A stretch of 41,709 nucleotides of DNA from Ruminiclostridium sp. (GCA_017472865.1 JAFUNV010000077.1:1-41709), one strand, 5' to 3'. Numbered from the stretch's first letter, positions 24,602 through 33,463 are shown. The notes: generated from the letters alone by a model not told the origin. Made by a program: numbers and translations.

Positions 24602-24634
24602 AGGACTGCCGCAGATTATAAATGCGGCAGTCCT
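24602..24634. terminator. Bidirectional terminator between coaBC and the nitroreductase gene
   Basis: A perfect 12-bp stem aggactgccgca / tgcggcagtcct with a 9-nt loop lies between two convergent genes. T-rich tails are present on both sides (gttta and ttctta), both modest. Confidence 0.82.
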
Positions 24635-24636
24635 GT

Positions 24637-25170
24637 TTAATTCTTCATAAATCTGTTGAACCATGCACGTTCTTCAAAAGGCTTTTTACTCACTCTTTTA
24701 AGCGGTTCGTCGGCAATTCCCACAGGGAGTACACATACAAGGTCGTAACCTTCGGGAACGCCCAGCCTTTCCGCAAGCTTTGCGCCGATATTATCGTCGT
24801 CTGTAATATGTCCTTCATACCAGCAGCTTTCATAGCCAAGCGCTTTGATTGCAAGCAACATATTCTGAATAGCGGCGGAGTAGTCCTGCACATTGAACCT
24901 TTTATCGCGGTAGGCGCAGATTTTCTGAGTGAGCACGCAGATAACCGCAGGTGCGGTTTCACACACAGGCGGGTCAATCATGGCGAGCAGTTCTTTCAGC
25001 AGTTCGGGTTCATCTACGGCGATAAGCGAGGTGGTCTGCTTGTTGCAGCCCGATGGCGCCGCAAGACCTGCCTCCATTATTTTTATTAAATCTTCACGTG
25101 GGATTTTTTCGTTTTTATAAGTGCCGCGGTAGCTGCTGCGGCTTTCGATGATTTCAAAAATATCGGTCAT
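24637..25170 (-). CDS. Nitroreductase family protein
   Basis: A 177-residue FMN-dependent nitroreductase-fold protein. It starts FEIIESRSSYRGTYKNEKIP, has the flavin-binding AAPSGCNKQTTSLIAV segment, the QDYSAAIQNMLLAIKALGYESCWYEG segment and VLPVGIADEPLK near the end. Such enzymes reduce nitro groups, quinones or flavins with NAD(P)H. A longer frame opens at 25236, but the ATG at 25170 has AAAGGAGATTTT directly before it and matches the family N-terminus. It is monocistronic. The natural substrate is unknown. Confidence 0.92.
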   Translation of the reverse strand: MTDIFEIIESRSSYRGTYKNEKIPREDLIKIMEAGLAAPSGCNKQTTSLIAVDEPELLKELLAMIDPPVCETAPAVICVLTQKICAYRDKRFNVQDYSAAIQNMLLAIKALGYESCWYEGHITDDDNIGAKLAERLGVPEGYDLVCVLPVGIADEPLKRVSKKPFEERAWFNRFMKN

Positions 25171-25287
25171 AAAATCTCCTTTTAAATACGGTTTTGTCAG
25201 TGGTTCCCATAGTTTTTTGCCACAGAAAACAGCCATAATATTAACAGGGTGGATATAACGTCCGCCGCAAGGAAAGGAAGATTAAAA

Positions 25288-25563
25288 ATGGCAAAGCAAG
25301 GAATGAAACGCCCTGAGGAAACTCATGTAAAACGCAGAAACGAGGTTCCGCCCGTTCCCGAAATTCAGGGAAAGGCGAAGCATGGTCATGAAGCGGCAAA
25401 CCCGATTATTGCGGAAACAAAGGCTCCCGACATGAAGGTTTATCATGCAGTTCCGCACAAGCGGGAAAGACCTATTTCAGAGGTTTATCCCGTAATTGAT
25501 ACGGATCTGGCACGTGACAATGCGGAAAACGACCTGACTGCCGCAGATTTGCAGGATTTATAA
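25288..25563 (+). CDS. Small hydrophilic protein, probably disordered, function unknown
   Basis: A 91-residue protein that is very rich in Pro, Lys, Glu and His in its first two thirds (MAKQGMKRPEETHVKRRNE then NEVPPVPEIQGKAKHGHEAA), ending VYPVIDTDLARDNAEND and LTAADLQDL. No membrane segment, signal peptide or known domain is seen. The frame begins upstream at 25249, but the ATG at 25288 has AAGGAAG 7-8 nt before it. It is flanked by a convergent hairpin. Low complexity and high charge suggest an intrinsically disordered cytoplasmic protein. I cannot name a function. Confidence 0.8.
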   Translation: MAKQGMKRPEETHVKRRNEVPPVPEIQGKAKHGHEAANPIIAETKAPDMKVYHAVPHKRERPISEVYPVIDTDLARDNAENDLTAADLQDL

Positions 25564-25566
25564 AAT

Positions 25567-25600
25567 TTCCGCCGTACAGATTAATTTCTGTGCGGCGGAA
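25567..25600. terminator. Bidirectional hairpin terminator
   Basis: A 13-bp stem with a small internal mismatch (ttccgccgtacag / ctgtgcggcggaa) lies between convergent genes. The minus-strand tail (attttataaa) is the better T run, so it mainly ends the DUF4317 gene. Confidence 0.8.
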
Positions 25601-25604
25601 TCGT

Positions 25605-26840
25605 TTAGAATGCTGCGTAGTCTTCTTCCTCTGATGTGATTTCAGCGGGAGCTTCGGCGGCATCTGTTTTCGCTTTGGCAGGTTCGTCCGCACCGAAGGT
25701 CTGCGAGGTCGCAAGCTCTACGGTTGTGGGAAGACCATTGATTATGATATTAGGGTCATCGAGGTCGATAACAAGGCATCTTCTGCCGCCGATAAGAGAG
25801 GTGCGAACCTTTTCGGTGGCGCTTTTTCCGATGTTTATGGTAATGTCGGGCGTCGCAACCACGGTTTTTGTACTTACGAGATTTGAAGCGGTAAGGGGTT
25901 TCTGACCGACGGTTTCAGAGTATACCTTATGCACCTTTTCAAGCTTCTGCTCGTCTACACCAGATTCACTCAGAATATCCTTAAGCTTTATATCGTCAAT
26001 GGTCGTTGGCTTTGAGTCAAAGCGGTGTTCCTTGACTTCTTCAGCGATTTTATCGTTGATTGTAGTAATAAGCGTATAGTCCAGGTCCTTGCCCACGATA
26101 TCGTGAAGTACCTTTCCGAAAACCTCCTTTTCGCCCTGAGCGGTGAAGGTCGTTTCACAGCCGAGGACGTCCTTTACAAGGGACTTATTCGGTTCCTTCG
26201 GCTTTGAGGAATAGCACATTACGGCGTTTATATCGGGGTCGCCGCAGGTAAGAACGGGGAAGAGGAATGCGTCAGTGGGAGTGCGGCTTACAACCCTGTC
26301 CTTTTTTGGAATAAGGCAGATATTGTTTGCGTCATCGTCAAAAACCAGTACGTCCTCTCCTATTTCCGCAGGGCAGAGTACAGTGAGGATAAAGTTATAG
26401 TCGCTGTTGTCCTCGCTCAGTTCGTCATTCTTGTCCTTTCTGAACATAGTATATGTACAGTGAGCGGAGATAATCGCAAAGGTTGAGGTGTATTCGATAT
26501 TCTTTGTAATATTGTTCAGGAACGCTTCAGTATGCTCGTCGTTTTCAAACTTGGTTTTGAGAATATCGTACAGGATATGCTGTGCGCCGTCCTCTTCATA
26601 TTCGCAGTCCGGGAAATTGTATTCAACAAGATTTTTGCCGAGAGTTCCGCTGAGTCCCTTTCTGAGGGTTACAGTGATTAGCTCCTGTTCCTCCGAAGGG
26701 AGAACGCCAAGCAGGCTGTGCTTTTTGAAAATCACATTTTTATCGGAGTCTACAAAGGCACGGAGAATACGGTTAAAGGTGAAAAAGCCGCATTTATCAT
26801 CAAAATTCTTTTTAAGTTCAGCAAGTTCTTTTTTATTCAT
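25605..26840 (-). CDS. DUF4317 domain-containing protein
   Basis: A 411-residue cytoplasmic protein of the Clostridia-specific DUF4317 family, recognised from its start (NKKELAELKKNF and GFFTFNRILRAFVDSDKNV), the middle ICLIPKKDRVVSRTPTDAFLFPVLT and the late GRRCLVIDLDDPNIIINGLP. No function is known to me for this family. The frame opens at 26882, but the ATG at 26840 is preceded by AAAGGATATATAA and fits the family N-terminus. The final about 30 residues are Ala/Glu-rich and probably flexible. Confidence 0.88.
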   Translation of the reverse strand: MNKKELAELKKNFDDKCGFFTFNRILRAFVDSDKNVIFKKHSLLGVLPSEEQELITVTLRKGLSGTLGKNLVEYNFPDCEYEEDGAQHILYDILKTKFENDEHTEAFLNNITKNIEYTSTFAIISAHCTYTMFRKDKNDELSEDNSDYNFILTVLCPAEIGEDVLVFDDDANNICLIPKKDRVVSRTPTDAFLFPVLTCGDPDINAVMCYSSKPKEPNKSLVKDVLGCETTFTAQGEKEVFGKVLHDIVGKDLDYTLITTINDKIAEEVKEHRFDSKPTTIDDIKLKDILSESGVDEQKLEKVHKVYSETVGQKPLTASNLVSTKTVVATPDITINIGKSATEKVRTSLIGGRRCLVIDLDDPNIIINGLPTTVELATSQTFGADEPAKAKTDAAEAPAEITSEEEDYAAF

Positions 26841-26903
26841 TTTATATATCCTTTCGTTTATAGCTGTATTACAGTATATCACAAATCTCCGTAAATTTCA
26901 ATC

Positions 26904-26932
26904 TTGACAATCGGAAAAAACTGTGATATTAT
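26904..26932 (+). promoter_or_regulatory. Sigma-A promoter of the pnuC leader
   Basis: TTGACA (26904-26909), a 17-bp spacer and TATTAT (26927-26932) form a near-consensus promoter. Transcription would begin near 26939, about 280 nt before the pnuC start. Confidence 0.85.
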
Positions 26933-26938
26933 TACATA

Positions 26939-27219
26939 AGTTGAATATTTACTGCCACCGGGTAGTGTAATGCAAAGCATTCGTCTGCGTATCGTTAGGT
27001 CTTTGAAGATACGTTTTCGGGTGTTTATTTTTTTAGGCTGCATCGTATAATTATTGTCATGTGATTGCGAAGTTAAATTTTTTGTCAGATGAAACAAAAA
27101 GCACAGTTAATACTTTGTGTATTAACGAGCATTTTTGTAAAATATGACGGAAAAGGCACAAGCAAGCGCGCGGCAAAGGCGTTAGCCGTTAATTATGCGG
27201 TGTTGCCGTAGGAGGCTTT
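26939..27219 (+). ncRNA. Structured 5' leader of pnuC, candidate regulatory RNA
   Basis: This stretch of about 280 nt contains no gene but several hairpins: actgcc/ggtagt (26951-26966), aatgc/gcatt (26969-26981) and cgtatc/gatacg (26988-27013), followed by a T-rich run up to 27034; then a long near-perfect hairpin with stems acaaaaa and gttaatac (27094-27138) ending in ATTTTTGT; then cggcaa/ttgccg (27171-27208) directly before the AGGAGG ribosome binding site. The order (compact fold, terminator-like hairpins, gene) resembles an attenuator or riboswitch. I do not recognise a named class, and it does not match the core motifs I know for NAD, TPP, ZTP or guanidine RNAs. Confidence 0.5.
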
Positions 27220-27906
27220 ATGAAGATTTCAAACCCTTTCCGTGACCTTACAGAATTCGAGCGCCGTCTGTGGATTATTTCCATGGGAATGGTGCTGCTG
27301 TCATTTCTTTTTTCGGGCGGAGGATATCTTGAAGCAGCAGCGTCGCTTGTGGGAGTTACTGCGCTTATTTTCGTAGCAAAGGGCTATGTCACAGGGCAGG
27401 TACTTACGGTTGTTTTTTCTGTTCTTTACGGTATAATTTCTTTTTTCTCGCAGTATTACGGGGAGATGATAACATATCTCTGTATGACTGCGCCCATGGC
27501 GGTTATGTCCATAATTTCCTGGGCGCGGCACCCTTATAAGGATTCAAAGGAGGTAGAGGTAAGCCATCTGTCGCCGAAGAAAATAATAGTTATGATAATT
27601 CTGACGGCAATAGTTACGGCGGTGTTTTATTTTGTGCTGAAAGCGCTTCATAATGCAAGCCTGATTATCAGCACAATTTCCGTTGCTACAAGCTTCATAG
27701 CGGTTTATCTGACATTTCTCAGAAGCCCGTATTATGCTCTCGGGTATGCGGCGAATGATATTGTGCTTATAATACTGTGGATAATTGCAGGAATTGAGGA
27801 TATTTCACGCCTTCCTATGGTAATGTGCTTTATAATGTTTCTTGTTAATGACCTTTACGGATTCTATAACTGGCGGAAAATGAGAAACAGGCAGGAAAGC
27901 ACTTGA
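27220..27906 (+). CDS. pnuC: Nicotinamide mononucleotide / nicotinamide riboside transporter PnuC
   Basis: A 228-residue membrane protein with about seven transmembrane segments. It matches PnuC by its N-terminal FERRLWIISM, the GYVTGQVLTVVFSVLYGIISF segment, the SWARHPYK loop, the YALGYAANDIVLIILWIIA segment and the C-terminal FLVNDLYGFYNWRKM with the conserved NDxYGFxxW. PnuC carries nicotinamide riboside across the membrane by facilitated diffusion for NAD synthesis. A strong AGGAGG lies 4-5 nt before the ATG at the end of a structured leader. The kinase at 15056-15613 could in principle act on its substrate, but this is speculative. Confidence 0.93.
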   Translation: MKISNPFRDLTEFERRLWIISMGMVLLSFLFSGGGYLEAAASLVGVTALIFVAKGYVTGQVLTVVFSVLYGIISFFSQYYGEMITYLCMTAPMAVMSIISWARHPYKDSKEVEVSHLSPKKIIVMIILTAIVTAVFYFVLKALHNASLIISTISVATSFIAVYLTFLRSPYYALGYAANDIVLIILWIIAGIEDISRLPMVMCFIMFLVNDLYGFYNWRKMRNRQEST

Positions 27907-27931
27907 AATAAATTATAGAGTGTGCTATAAT
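27903..27931 (+). promoter_or_regulatory. Sigma-A promoter of azlCD
   Basis: TTGAAA (27903-27908) overlaps the pnuC stop. A 17-bp spacer and TGC-TATAAT (27926-27931) follow, 36 bp before the azlC ATG. Confidence 0.83.
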
Positions 27932-27966
27932 ATTTTCTTGCAAATGAAAAATAAGGAAGTATAAAA

Positions 27967-28665
27967 ATGTTATCTCAGTTCAGAAAAGGGCTTCTTCATG
28001 GTATTCCTATCGCCCTCGGTTATCTTTCCGTTTCCTTCGGGTTCGGAATTATGGCGGTAAGGTCAGGACTTTCAGTATTTTCGGCGGTTATGATTTCTGT
28101 CACAAACCTCACCTCGGCGGGGCAGGCGGCAGGCGTTGAAATCATTGCGGCGGCGGGAACACTTCTTGAAATGGCACTAACTCAGCTTATTATAAATGTG
28201 CGCTATTCCCTTATGGGAATTTCACTTTCACAGAAGCTTGACAAAAGCTTTACCGTTCCACACAGGCTTCTTGCCTCATACGGTATCACCGACGAGATTT
28301 TTGCAGTGGCTTCGGCGCAGGTTCACCCTGTAACTCCTGCCTATATGTACGGATTGATTCTGATATCCTTTCTCGGTTGGAGCTCAGGCACATTTCTCGG
28401 TGCGGCGGCAGGTGAAATCCTTCCGCTTACGGTTACAAATGCCATGGGCATAGTGCTTTACGGAATGTTCATAGCAATAATAATTCCACCTTCAAGAAAG
28501 CAGAAAAGCGTTCTTTTTGCGGTAATTGCGGCGGCACTTTGCAGTATACTTTTCAAGTATGTCTTTACAGCGGTAAGTGCTGGCTTTGCAATTATCATAA
28601 GCGCCTGTGCGGCAGCGGCAGCGGCGGCGCTCATATTCCCCGTAAAGGAGGAGCAGGAAGAATGA
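27967..28665 (+). CDS. azlC: AzlC family branched-chain amino acid exporter, large subunit
   Basis: A 232-residue membrane protein of the AzlC/YgaZ family with several hydrophobic segments. It starts FRKGLLHGIPIALGYLSVSF, with LTSAGQAAGVEIIAA and the conserved INVRYSLMGISL region. Together with AzlD it forms a branched-chain amino acid (and analogue) exporter. Its stop overlaps the azlD start (ATGA). It has its own promoter and shares a terminator with azlD. Confidence 0.94.
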   Translation: MLSQFRKGLLHGIPIALGYLSVSFGFGIMAVRSGLSVFSAVMISVTNLTSAGQAAGVEIIAAAGTLLEMALTQLIINVRYSLMGISLSQKLDKSFTVPHRLLASYGITDEIFAVASAQVHPVTPAYMYGLILISFLGWSSGTFLGAAAGEILPLTVTNAMGIVLYGMFIAIIIPPSRKQKSVLFAVIAAALCSILFKYVFTAVSAGFAIIISACAAAAAAALIFPVKEEQEE

Positions 28666-28961
28666 GTATTGCAATTTACATAGCGGTTATGGCGCTTGTG
28701 ACGTATCTCATAAGAATGATACCCTTCACCATGTTCCGTAAGAAGATAAAATCACAGTTTTTCCGCAGCTTCCTCTACTACATACCTTATGCGGTTCTCA
28801 GCGCAATGACTATCCCCGCAATTTTCTATTCCACGGGAGATATTGTTACTGCGGCGGTGGGTACTGTGGTTGCGGTGGCTCTTGCATATTTCAATATGCC
28901 TCTTATTGTTGTTGCTCTGGCGGCTTCGGCGGCGGCGCTTCTGACAGGATTTATAATTTAA
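28662..28961 (+). CDS. azlD: AzlD family branched-chain amino acid exporter, small subunit
   Basis: A 99-residue protein with three or four membrane segments, the usual size and layout of AzlD (YgaH-like): YIAVMALVTYLIRMIPFTMF, then SFLYYIPYAVLSAMTIPAIF with the conserved YIPYAVL. The reading frame is open upstream within azlC, but the ATG at 28662 overlaps the azlC stop by 4 nt and has GGAGGAG upstream, so it is the start. It needs AzlC for function. Confidence 0.94.
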   Translation: MSIAIYIAVMALVTYLIRMIPFTMFRKKIKSQFFRSFLYYIPYAVLSAMTIPAIFYSTGDIVTAAVGTVVAVALAYFNMPLIVVALAASAAALLTGFII

Positions 28962-28966
28962 AAGTC

Positions 28967-28998
28967 AGCGCGGTTACTGTTTCGGTAACCGCGCTTTT
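28967..28998. terminator. Terminator of azlCD, shared with the convergent sbc unit
   Basis: A perfect 11-bp stem agcgcggttac / gtaaccgcgct with a 7-nt loop is followed by tttg on the plus strand and gacttttaa on the minus strand. Confidence 0.8.
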
Positions 28999-28999
28999 G

Positions 29000-29557
29000 C
29001 TATTCTGAAAAAATGAAGAGGCAGGGGCTTCCGTAATTATCCATGACCGCCTTATATTTTTCCTTATAATTCTTCACTGCACTTTTGTAACGGTCTTCAA
29101 TCCAGTCAAAGCCTGTCTTATTAGGGATATCATCGGGGCTGCAGCTGAAATTTATGAAAGTTTCCATGAACGAGTTCATTTCCTCCATGACGGGTCTGCT
29201 CAGGCTGAGAAAACAGCTTTCAGTCAGTCTTTCAATAATCAGAATTTTCTGACCTTTGTCCATTGTATCTGAAGCTTCTTCTATCAATCTCAGCAGCTTA
29301 CGGAAATTTTTATCCTTGTCAGTTTCGGTTTCTTTCAAAATTTCAATAAGACGGCTGCAGATACACCACATATCATCAGGTTTAATGTGCCATTTTTCAA
29401 AATATCCCTGTATGATTTCCTGCCGCCATTGTTCCTGTGTGGTGCGGTCTATTTCCAGCAGGCAGAACCTTTTGTAAGATGAAGGTTCTTCTCTGCCCAT
29501 GTGAAAATGATGACCGTCATACCGGAAGAAATATTCTTTAGCTTCGTTTATATCCAT
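29000..29557 (-). CDS. Hypothetical 185-residue protein downstream of sbcC
   Basis: I do not recognise a named family. It is a soluble, mostly helical protein with many aromatic and charged residues, an N-terminal AKEYFFRYDGHHFHMGREEP and a segment EQWRQEIIQGYFEKW. No catalytic motif stands out. GGAGGG lies 4 nt before the ATG, and the gene follows sbcC by 16 nt, so it is likely the third gene of the sbcDC unit, which could hint at a link to DNA repair but does not prove one. It ends with TAG, the only clear amber stop of an intact gene in the window. Confidence 0.8.
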   Translation of the reverse strand: MDINEAKEYFFRYDGHHFHMGREEPSSYKRFCLLEIDRTTQEQWRQEIIQGYFEKWHIKPDDMWCICSRLIEILKETETDKDKNFRKLLRLIEEASDTMDKGQKILIIERLTESCFLSLSRPVMEEMNSFMETFINFSCSPDDIPNKTGFDWIEDRYKSAVKNYKEKYKAVMDNYGSPCLFIFSE

Positions 29558-29573
29558 TATACCCTCCGGATAC

Positions 29574-32345
29574 TCAGCACACGATTTCTACCCGTGTGCC
29601 CGGCTTTCCGCTTTTTTCCTTAGTGACGACAATCTGCTTGTCAATCTTTCTTTTCAGCTCTGAAACGTGGGATATTATGCCTACAAGCCTTGTTTCGCCC
29701 GTAAGTTCCGCAAGGGCGTTTACCGCTTGCTGAAGCGAATTTTCATCAAGTGAGCCGAAGCCTTCGTCAATAAACATTGTGTCAAGTTTTACACCGCCTG
29801 CACAGGACTGTATTTCGTCGGAAAGTCCCAGCGCCAGAGCAAGGGAAGCCTTGAAGGATTCGCCGCCCGAAAGAGATTTTACGTCACGCACAGTGGAATT
29901 GTAATGGTCGGTGACTTCCAGCTCAAGCCCCGTCTGGCTTCTGTTGTTTTCGGCGGATTTACGGCGGATAAGCTCATACTGGCCATTTGTCATTATTCTG
30001 AGACGGATATTCGCTCTTCGTATGATTCTGTCAAAATAAGCGGTCTGGACGTAGGTTTCAAGGCTCAGCTTGCCTTGTCCCGAAAGGCCTCCTCCTGCGG
30101 TTTCGTGCAGCGATTTTATGGCGATATATTTCTTTTCCAGAACAGCCTTTTCTTCAAGGCTGTTTGTTATATTTTCTGCTGTACGGCGGTTCATGCTTAT
30201 TCTTCCGCTTACATCTGCGAGGCTGTCTGAAAGAATTTTCTGTCTTTCCGAAAGCTCAGCCTTTTTTGCCTTTTCAGCTTCAACGTCAGTTTCGGTGCCC
30301 TCGGAAAGCTGTTTTTCAAGCTGTTCGGTTGTGCCGATTAAAGCTGCATAGCGCTTTTCGCAGTCGGACAGTTTTTCTTCCGCCTTTTTCAACCCATTGC
30401 GTATTTCTTCCGCTGTTTTTTTCATGTCGGATATTACTTTTTGCGCTTCTTCGGCGGTGGCGAATTCCAGCTTTGACAGCAGTGACGAGATATGCTCCTC
30501 AGCGGTGGATTTTTTTACCTTGTCCGAAGCGCATTCGCTTTCAATTCGGGAAATTTCCTCGCCAAGAGAGTTCAGTTTATCGCGCTTTTCGGGGATAAGC
30601 ACCGACAGTTCATTTTTTCGCTTAATGCGCTTTTCTTCCTCGTGGATTTTTTCATTAAGTATGCTTATTGCGGTTTTTGTTTCCTCTCTCAGACTGTTTA
30701 TGATTTCATCGGGATTATGGGAATTTTCTTCTCCGCACAGCTCGGCTAGCCTGCGTGTAAGCTCTTCCTTTGCTGCATTAAGATTTCCCAGTGCGGTGCT
30801 TGCATCCCTGCTTGCTTCAGTTGCGGTTTCCTGTGCTTTCTCTGTTTTTTCACGAAGTGCTTTGAGTTCTGCCTCAGTAGGTGCATTACAGGATTTTTCG
30901 GCAAGGTGAGGGTGTGAAAGAGAACCGCATACAGGGCAGGGTATACCATCGGAAAGCCCGTCAGCAAGAATACCTGCCTGTTCGTTCAGAAAGGCGCGGT
31001 TCTGTGCGGTATATTTTTCATTGAGCTTGTCGGCGTCTGCCTGTTTTTCGAGATACAGTGCCTGGAGCCGCTCCAAAGTTTTTTCGTGCTTTCTGCAATC
31101 GGTAATTCTCACCGACGCCGATTCAACCGCTCTGAGTTTTTCATCATTCCTGTCTCTTTCGGCGGTTAGTTTTTCCTTCTCGCTGCCTGCGTTTTCAAGA
31201 CCTGCCGCTTCTTCGGAAAGACGAAGGATTTCATCGTTGAGATCGTTCTTTTCGGCCTTGCTTTTTTCAAGTGCGGCAGAGTTTTCGTCTATCCTTTTTT
31301 CGCATAATGAAAGCTCAGAGCGTGCTTTTTCAAGCTCTTTATATTCAGGGAGGAGACTCTCTGCAATAGTGATTTTTTTATCCAGCTTATCCGCTTCGGG
31401 CTGTCTTATTTTCTGTTCTTCAACAGCAGATGACAACTCTTTCAGCGAAATTTCCAGTGCGGATTTATCTGTGAACGTTTTTTCAAGCTCGGTCTTTATT
31501 TTCAGATAACTTTCGCCCTTTTCGATTGATTTTGCCAGCTCGTCAGAAAGCTTTGCATTTTCAGAAATTTCTCTTTCCAGTGTATTTTTTTCACAGAGGT
31601 CCTCAGCTGTGATTCTTTCAATGAGAGCGGCTGATTCTTCGTAGGAGATTTCACCGGCCGTTGCCTTTTCAAGCTCAGCGGAAAGTCCGGTGTCAGCTTT
31701 GCATACACCGCCTTTGATATATTGTCTTATGCTGCTGTCAATGGCTTCGTAATCCTTTTTAATATCCAGAAATTTAACCCTGAGGCTGTCCTGGATGCTG
31801 CGATACAGGGAAGTGCCGAAAATTTTGCGGAAGATTTCCTGCCGTGATTCGGTAGTGGCGGTAAGCAGCTTCAGAAAGTCTCCCTGTGCAATCATAGCTA
31901 TCTGGGAAAACTGATTGTGGTCTATGCCCATGATGTTTCTAACCGCCGCGTCTACGTCCTTCATCTTTGAAATTACTTTTCCGTCAGGAAGGATAAGCTC
32001 GGCTTCGGCGCGCTGTTTTGTAAAACCGCCGCCTTTTTTTGCTGGACGTTCATATTCGGGATTACGGCGGATTTTATAAACCTTTCCGCCGTAGCTGAAT
32101 TTCAGCCCGACTTCGGTTGGTGTATCGGGGTCGGCATACTTTGAACGGAGCATTCCGCTGCTTCGGCTGCTGCCGCTGGGAACGCCGTAAAGAGCGAAAG
32201 TTATAGCGTCAAAAATCGTGGTTTTGCCTGCTCCTGTTTCGCCCGTTATAAGATAAAGTCCGCTTGTGCCCAGCTTTTCCATATCCAGTACCGTTCTGCC
32301 TGCATAAGAACTGAAGGCACTTATTGTAAGTTCAAGAGGTCTCAT
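29574..32345 (-). CDS. sbcC: Exonuclease subunit SbcC (Rad50-like ATPase)
   Basis: A 923-residue SMC-like ATPase that pairs with SbcD to cut hairpins and protein-blocked DNA ends. The N-terminal Walker A is ITGETGAGKTTIFDA and the Q-loop region is DHNQFSQIAMIAQGDFLKLL. Two long coiled coils flank a zinc hook CPVCG at about residue 468. The C-terminal lobe has the ABC signature SLSGGESFKASLALALGLSD, Walker B TMFIDEGFGSLD and the following His in IISHVSELK. All catalytic elements are present. The ATG overlaps the sbcD stop (ATGA), so translation is coupled. Confidence 0.97.
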   Translation of the reverse strand: MRPLELTISAFSSYAGRTVLDMEKLGTSGLYLITGETGAGKTTIFDAITFALYGVPSGSSRSSGMLRSKYADPDTPTEVGLKFSYGGKVYKIRRNPEYERPAKKGGGFTKQRAEAELILPDGKVISKMKDVDAAVRNIMGIDHNQFSQIAMIAQGDFLKLLTATTESRQEIFRKIFGTSLYRSIQDSLRVKFLDIKKDYEAIDSSIRQYIKGGVCKADTGLSAELEKATAGEISYEESAALIERITAEDLCEKNTLEREISENAKLSDELAKSIEKGESYLKIKTELEKTFTDKSALEISLKELSSAVEEQKIRQPEADKLDKKITIAESLLPEYKELEKARSELSLCEKRIDENSAALEKSKAEKNDLNDEILRLSEEAAGLENAGSEKEKLTAERDRNDEKLRAVESASVRITDCRKHEKTLERLQALYLEKQADADKLNEKYTAQNRAFLNEQAGILADGLSDGIPCPVCGSLSHPHLAEKSCNAPTEAELKALREKTEKAQETATEASRDASTALGNLNAAKEELTRRLAELCGEENSHNPDEIINSLREETKTAISILNEKIHEEEKRIKRKNELSVLIPEKRDKLNSLGEEISRIESECASDKVKKSTAEEHISSLLSKLEFATAEEAQKVISDMKKTAEEIRNGLKKAEEKLSDCEKRYAALIGTTEQLEKQLSEGTETDVEAEKAKKAELSERQKILSDSLADVSGRISMNRRTAENITNSLEEKAVLEKKYIAIKSLHETAGGGLSGQGKLSLETYVQTAYFDRIIRRANIRLRIMTNGQYELIRRKSAENNRSQTGLELEVTDHYNSTVRDVKSLSGGESFKASLALALGLSDEIQSCAGGVKLDTMFIDEGFGSLDENSLQQAVNALAELTGETRLVGIISHVSELKRKIDKQIVVTKEKSGKPGTRVEIVC

Positions 32346-33463
32346 GCTTTATCCTCCTTTAACTCTTCTATAACAGCCTTTATGATTTCTTCCTGTTCGG
32401 TGCTCATAGGCTTGTTATTCTGTTTTTCATAAAACTCCATGAAAATTTCCAGCGGGTCGGATTCTTCGGCAGTACCAACGGAAAAGCCTTCCGCTCCGCC
32501 TCTTGTACGTCTGTTGTCATATTCAAGTTCAAGAATATTCGGGTATGTAAAACGAAGTCTGCCGATAGCGTCAGGGATTTCCTCCTCGTCAGTAAGAACC
32601 GCTTTGATATAATCATCAGTTTTCTCACTTGAAACAAGTTCTTCAAAGCTGCCCCTGATTATACGCATATCTCTCAATGGCTTAAATTGTATTTCACGCA
32701 CGGTAAGACTGCCTTTTTCATTCAGTTCTGCAACGGTTACGGATTTTTTGTGCATAGCTTCGGAAAAAGAATATTTGAGCGGAGTTCCGCAGTAGCGTAT
32801 TTTCTCATTCCCAACGTTCTGCGGACTGTGGATATGTCCCAGGGCAGTGTAGTCAAATTTCTCAAAAACCGAGCCGTCAACATTGTCCGTACCGCCGACA
32901 CTTTTGTCTTCGGAGTCACAGCGTGAAGCTCCTGTAACAAACTGGTGGGTTATGATGATATTACGCGCGGATTCGTCAAATTCTGCATTCTCCACAGCAG
33001 TACGCACTGCGTCGGTGTATGAAGCTATTTCCGCTTCGGGATAGTATCTGCGTACATCAGCGGGGCGCACAAAGGGCAGCATATATACATAAACGGTGCC
33101 GTGTTCATCGGTAAGCGGAAGCTTTGTAATTGTTCCGTCATAAACAGGGGAGAGGTGCACGCCGCTTCTGTTCATAAGACGTCCGCCGAAGGCTATTCGT
33201 TCGGGCGAATCATGATTGCCGCTTATAATAAATGTTTCTGTTTCCGTTCGTGACAGGCTGTACAGAAAATCATCAAAAACCTCCACCGCTTCAGCAGAGG
33301 GTACGGATTTATCATAAACGTCGCCTGCAATAATTACGCCATGGGGCTTTTCGTCTTTAACAATATCAATAATCTGAGAAAGTATATGCTTCTGGTCGTC
33401 AATCAGAGAGTATTCTCTCAGCCGTTTGCCCAGATGAAGGTCGGAAAGGTGGATAAGCTTCAT
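32342..33463 (-). CDS. sbcD: Exonuclease subunit SbcD (Mre11-like nuclease)
   Basis: A 373-residue metallophosphoesterase. The metal-binding motifs are visible in order: HLSDLHLGK, IIAGDVYD, IISGNHDSPERI, IITHQFVTG and ALGHIHSPQ. It forms the nuclease part of the SbcCD complex. The frame is open to 33535, but the ATG at 33463 has GGAGG 6 nt before it and matches the family start MKLIHLSDLH. It is the first gene of sbcD-sbcC-hypothetical, with a promoter at 33494-33522. Confidence 0.97.
   Translation of the reverse strand: MKLIHLSDLHLGKRLREYSLIDDQKHILSQIIDIVKDEKPHGVIIAGDVYDKSVPSAEAVEVFDDFLYSLSRTETETFIISGNHDSPERIAFGGRLMNRSGVHLSPVYDGTITKLPLTDEHGTVYVYMLPFVRPADVRRYYPEAEIASYTDAVRTAVENAEFDESARNIIITHQFVTGASRCDSEDKSVGGTDNVDGSVFEKFDYTALGHIHSPQNVGNEKIRYCGTPLKYSFSEAMHKKSVTVAELNEKGSLTVREIQFKPLRDMRIIRGSFEELVSSEKTDDYIKAVLTDEEEIPDAIGRLRFTYPNILELEYDNRRTRGGAEGFSVGTAEESDPLEIFMEFYEKQNNKPMSTEQEEIIKAVIEELKEDKA

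Noticed and set aside
26939..27040. Known NAD, TPP, ZTP or guanidine riboswitch before pnuC
   Set aside because: I could not find the core motifs of any of these classes; only generic hairpins are visible, so it is listed as an unassigned leader.
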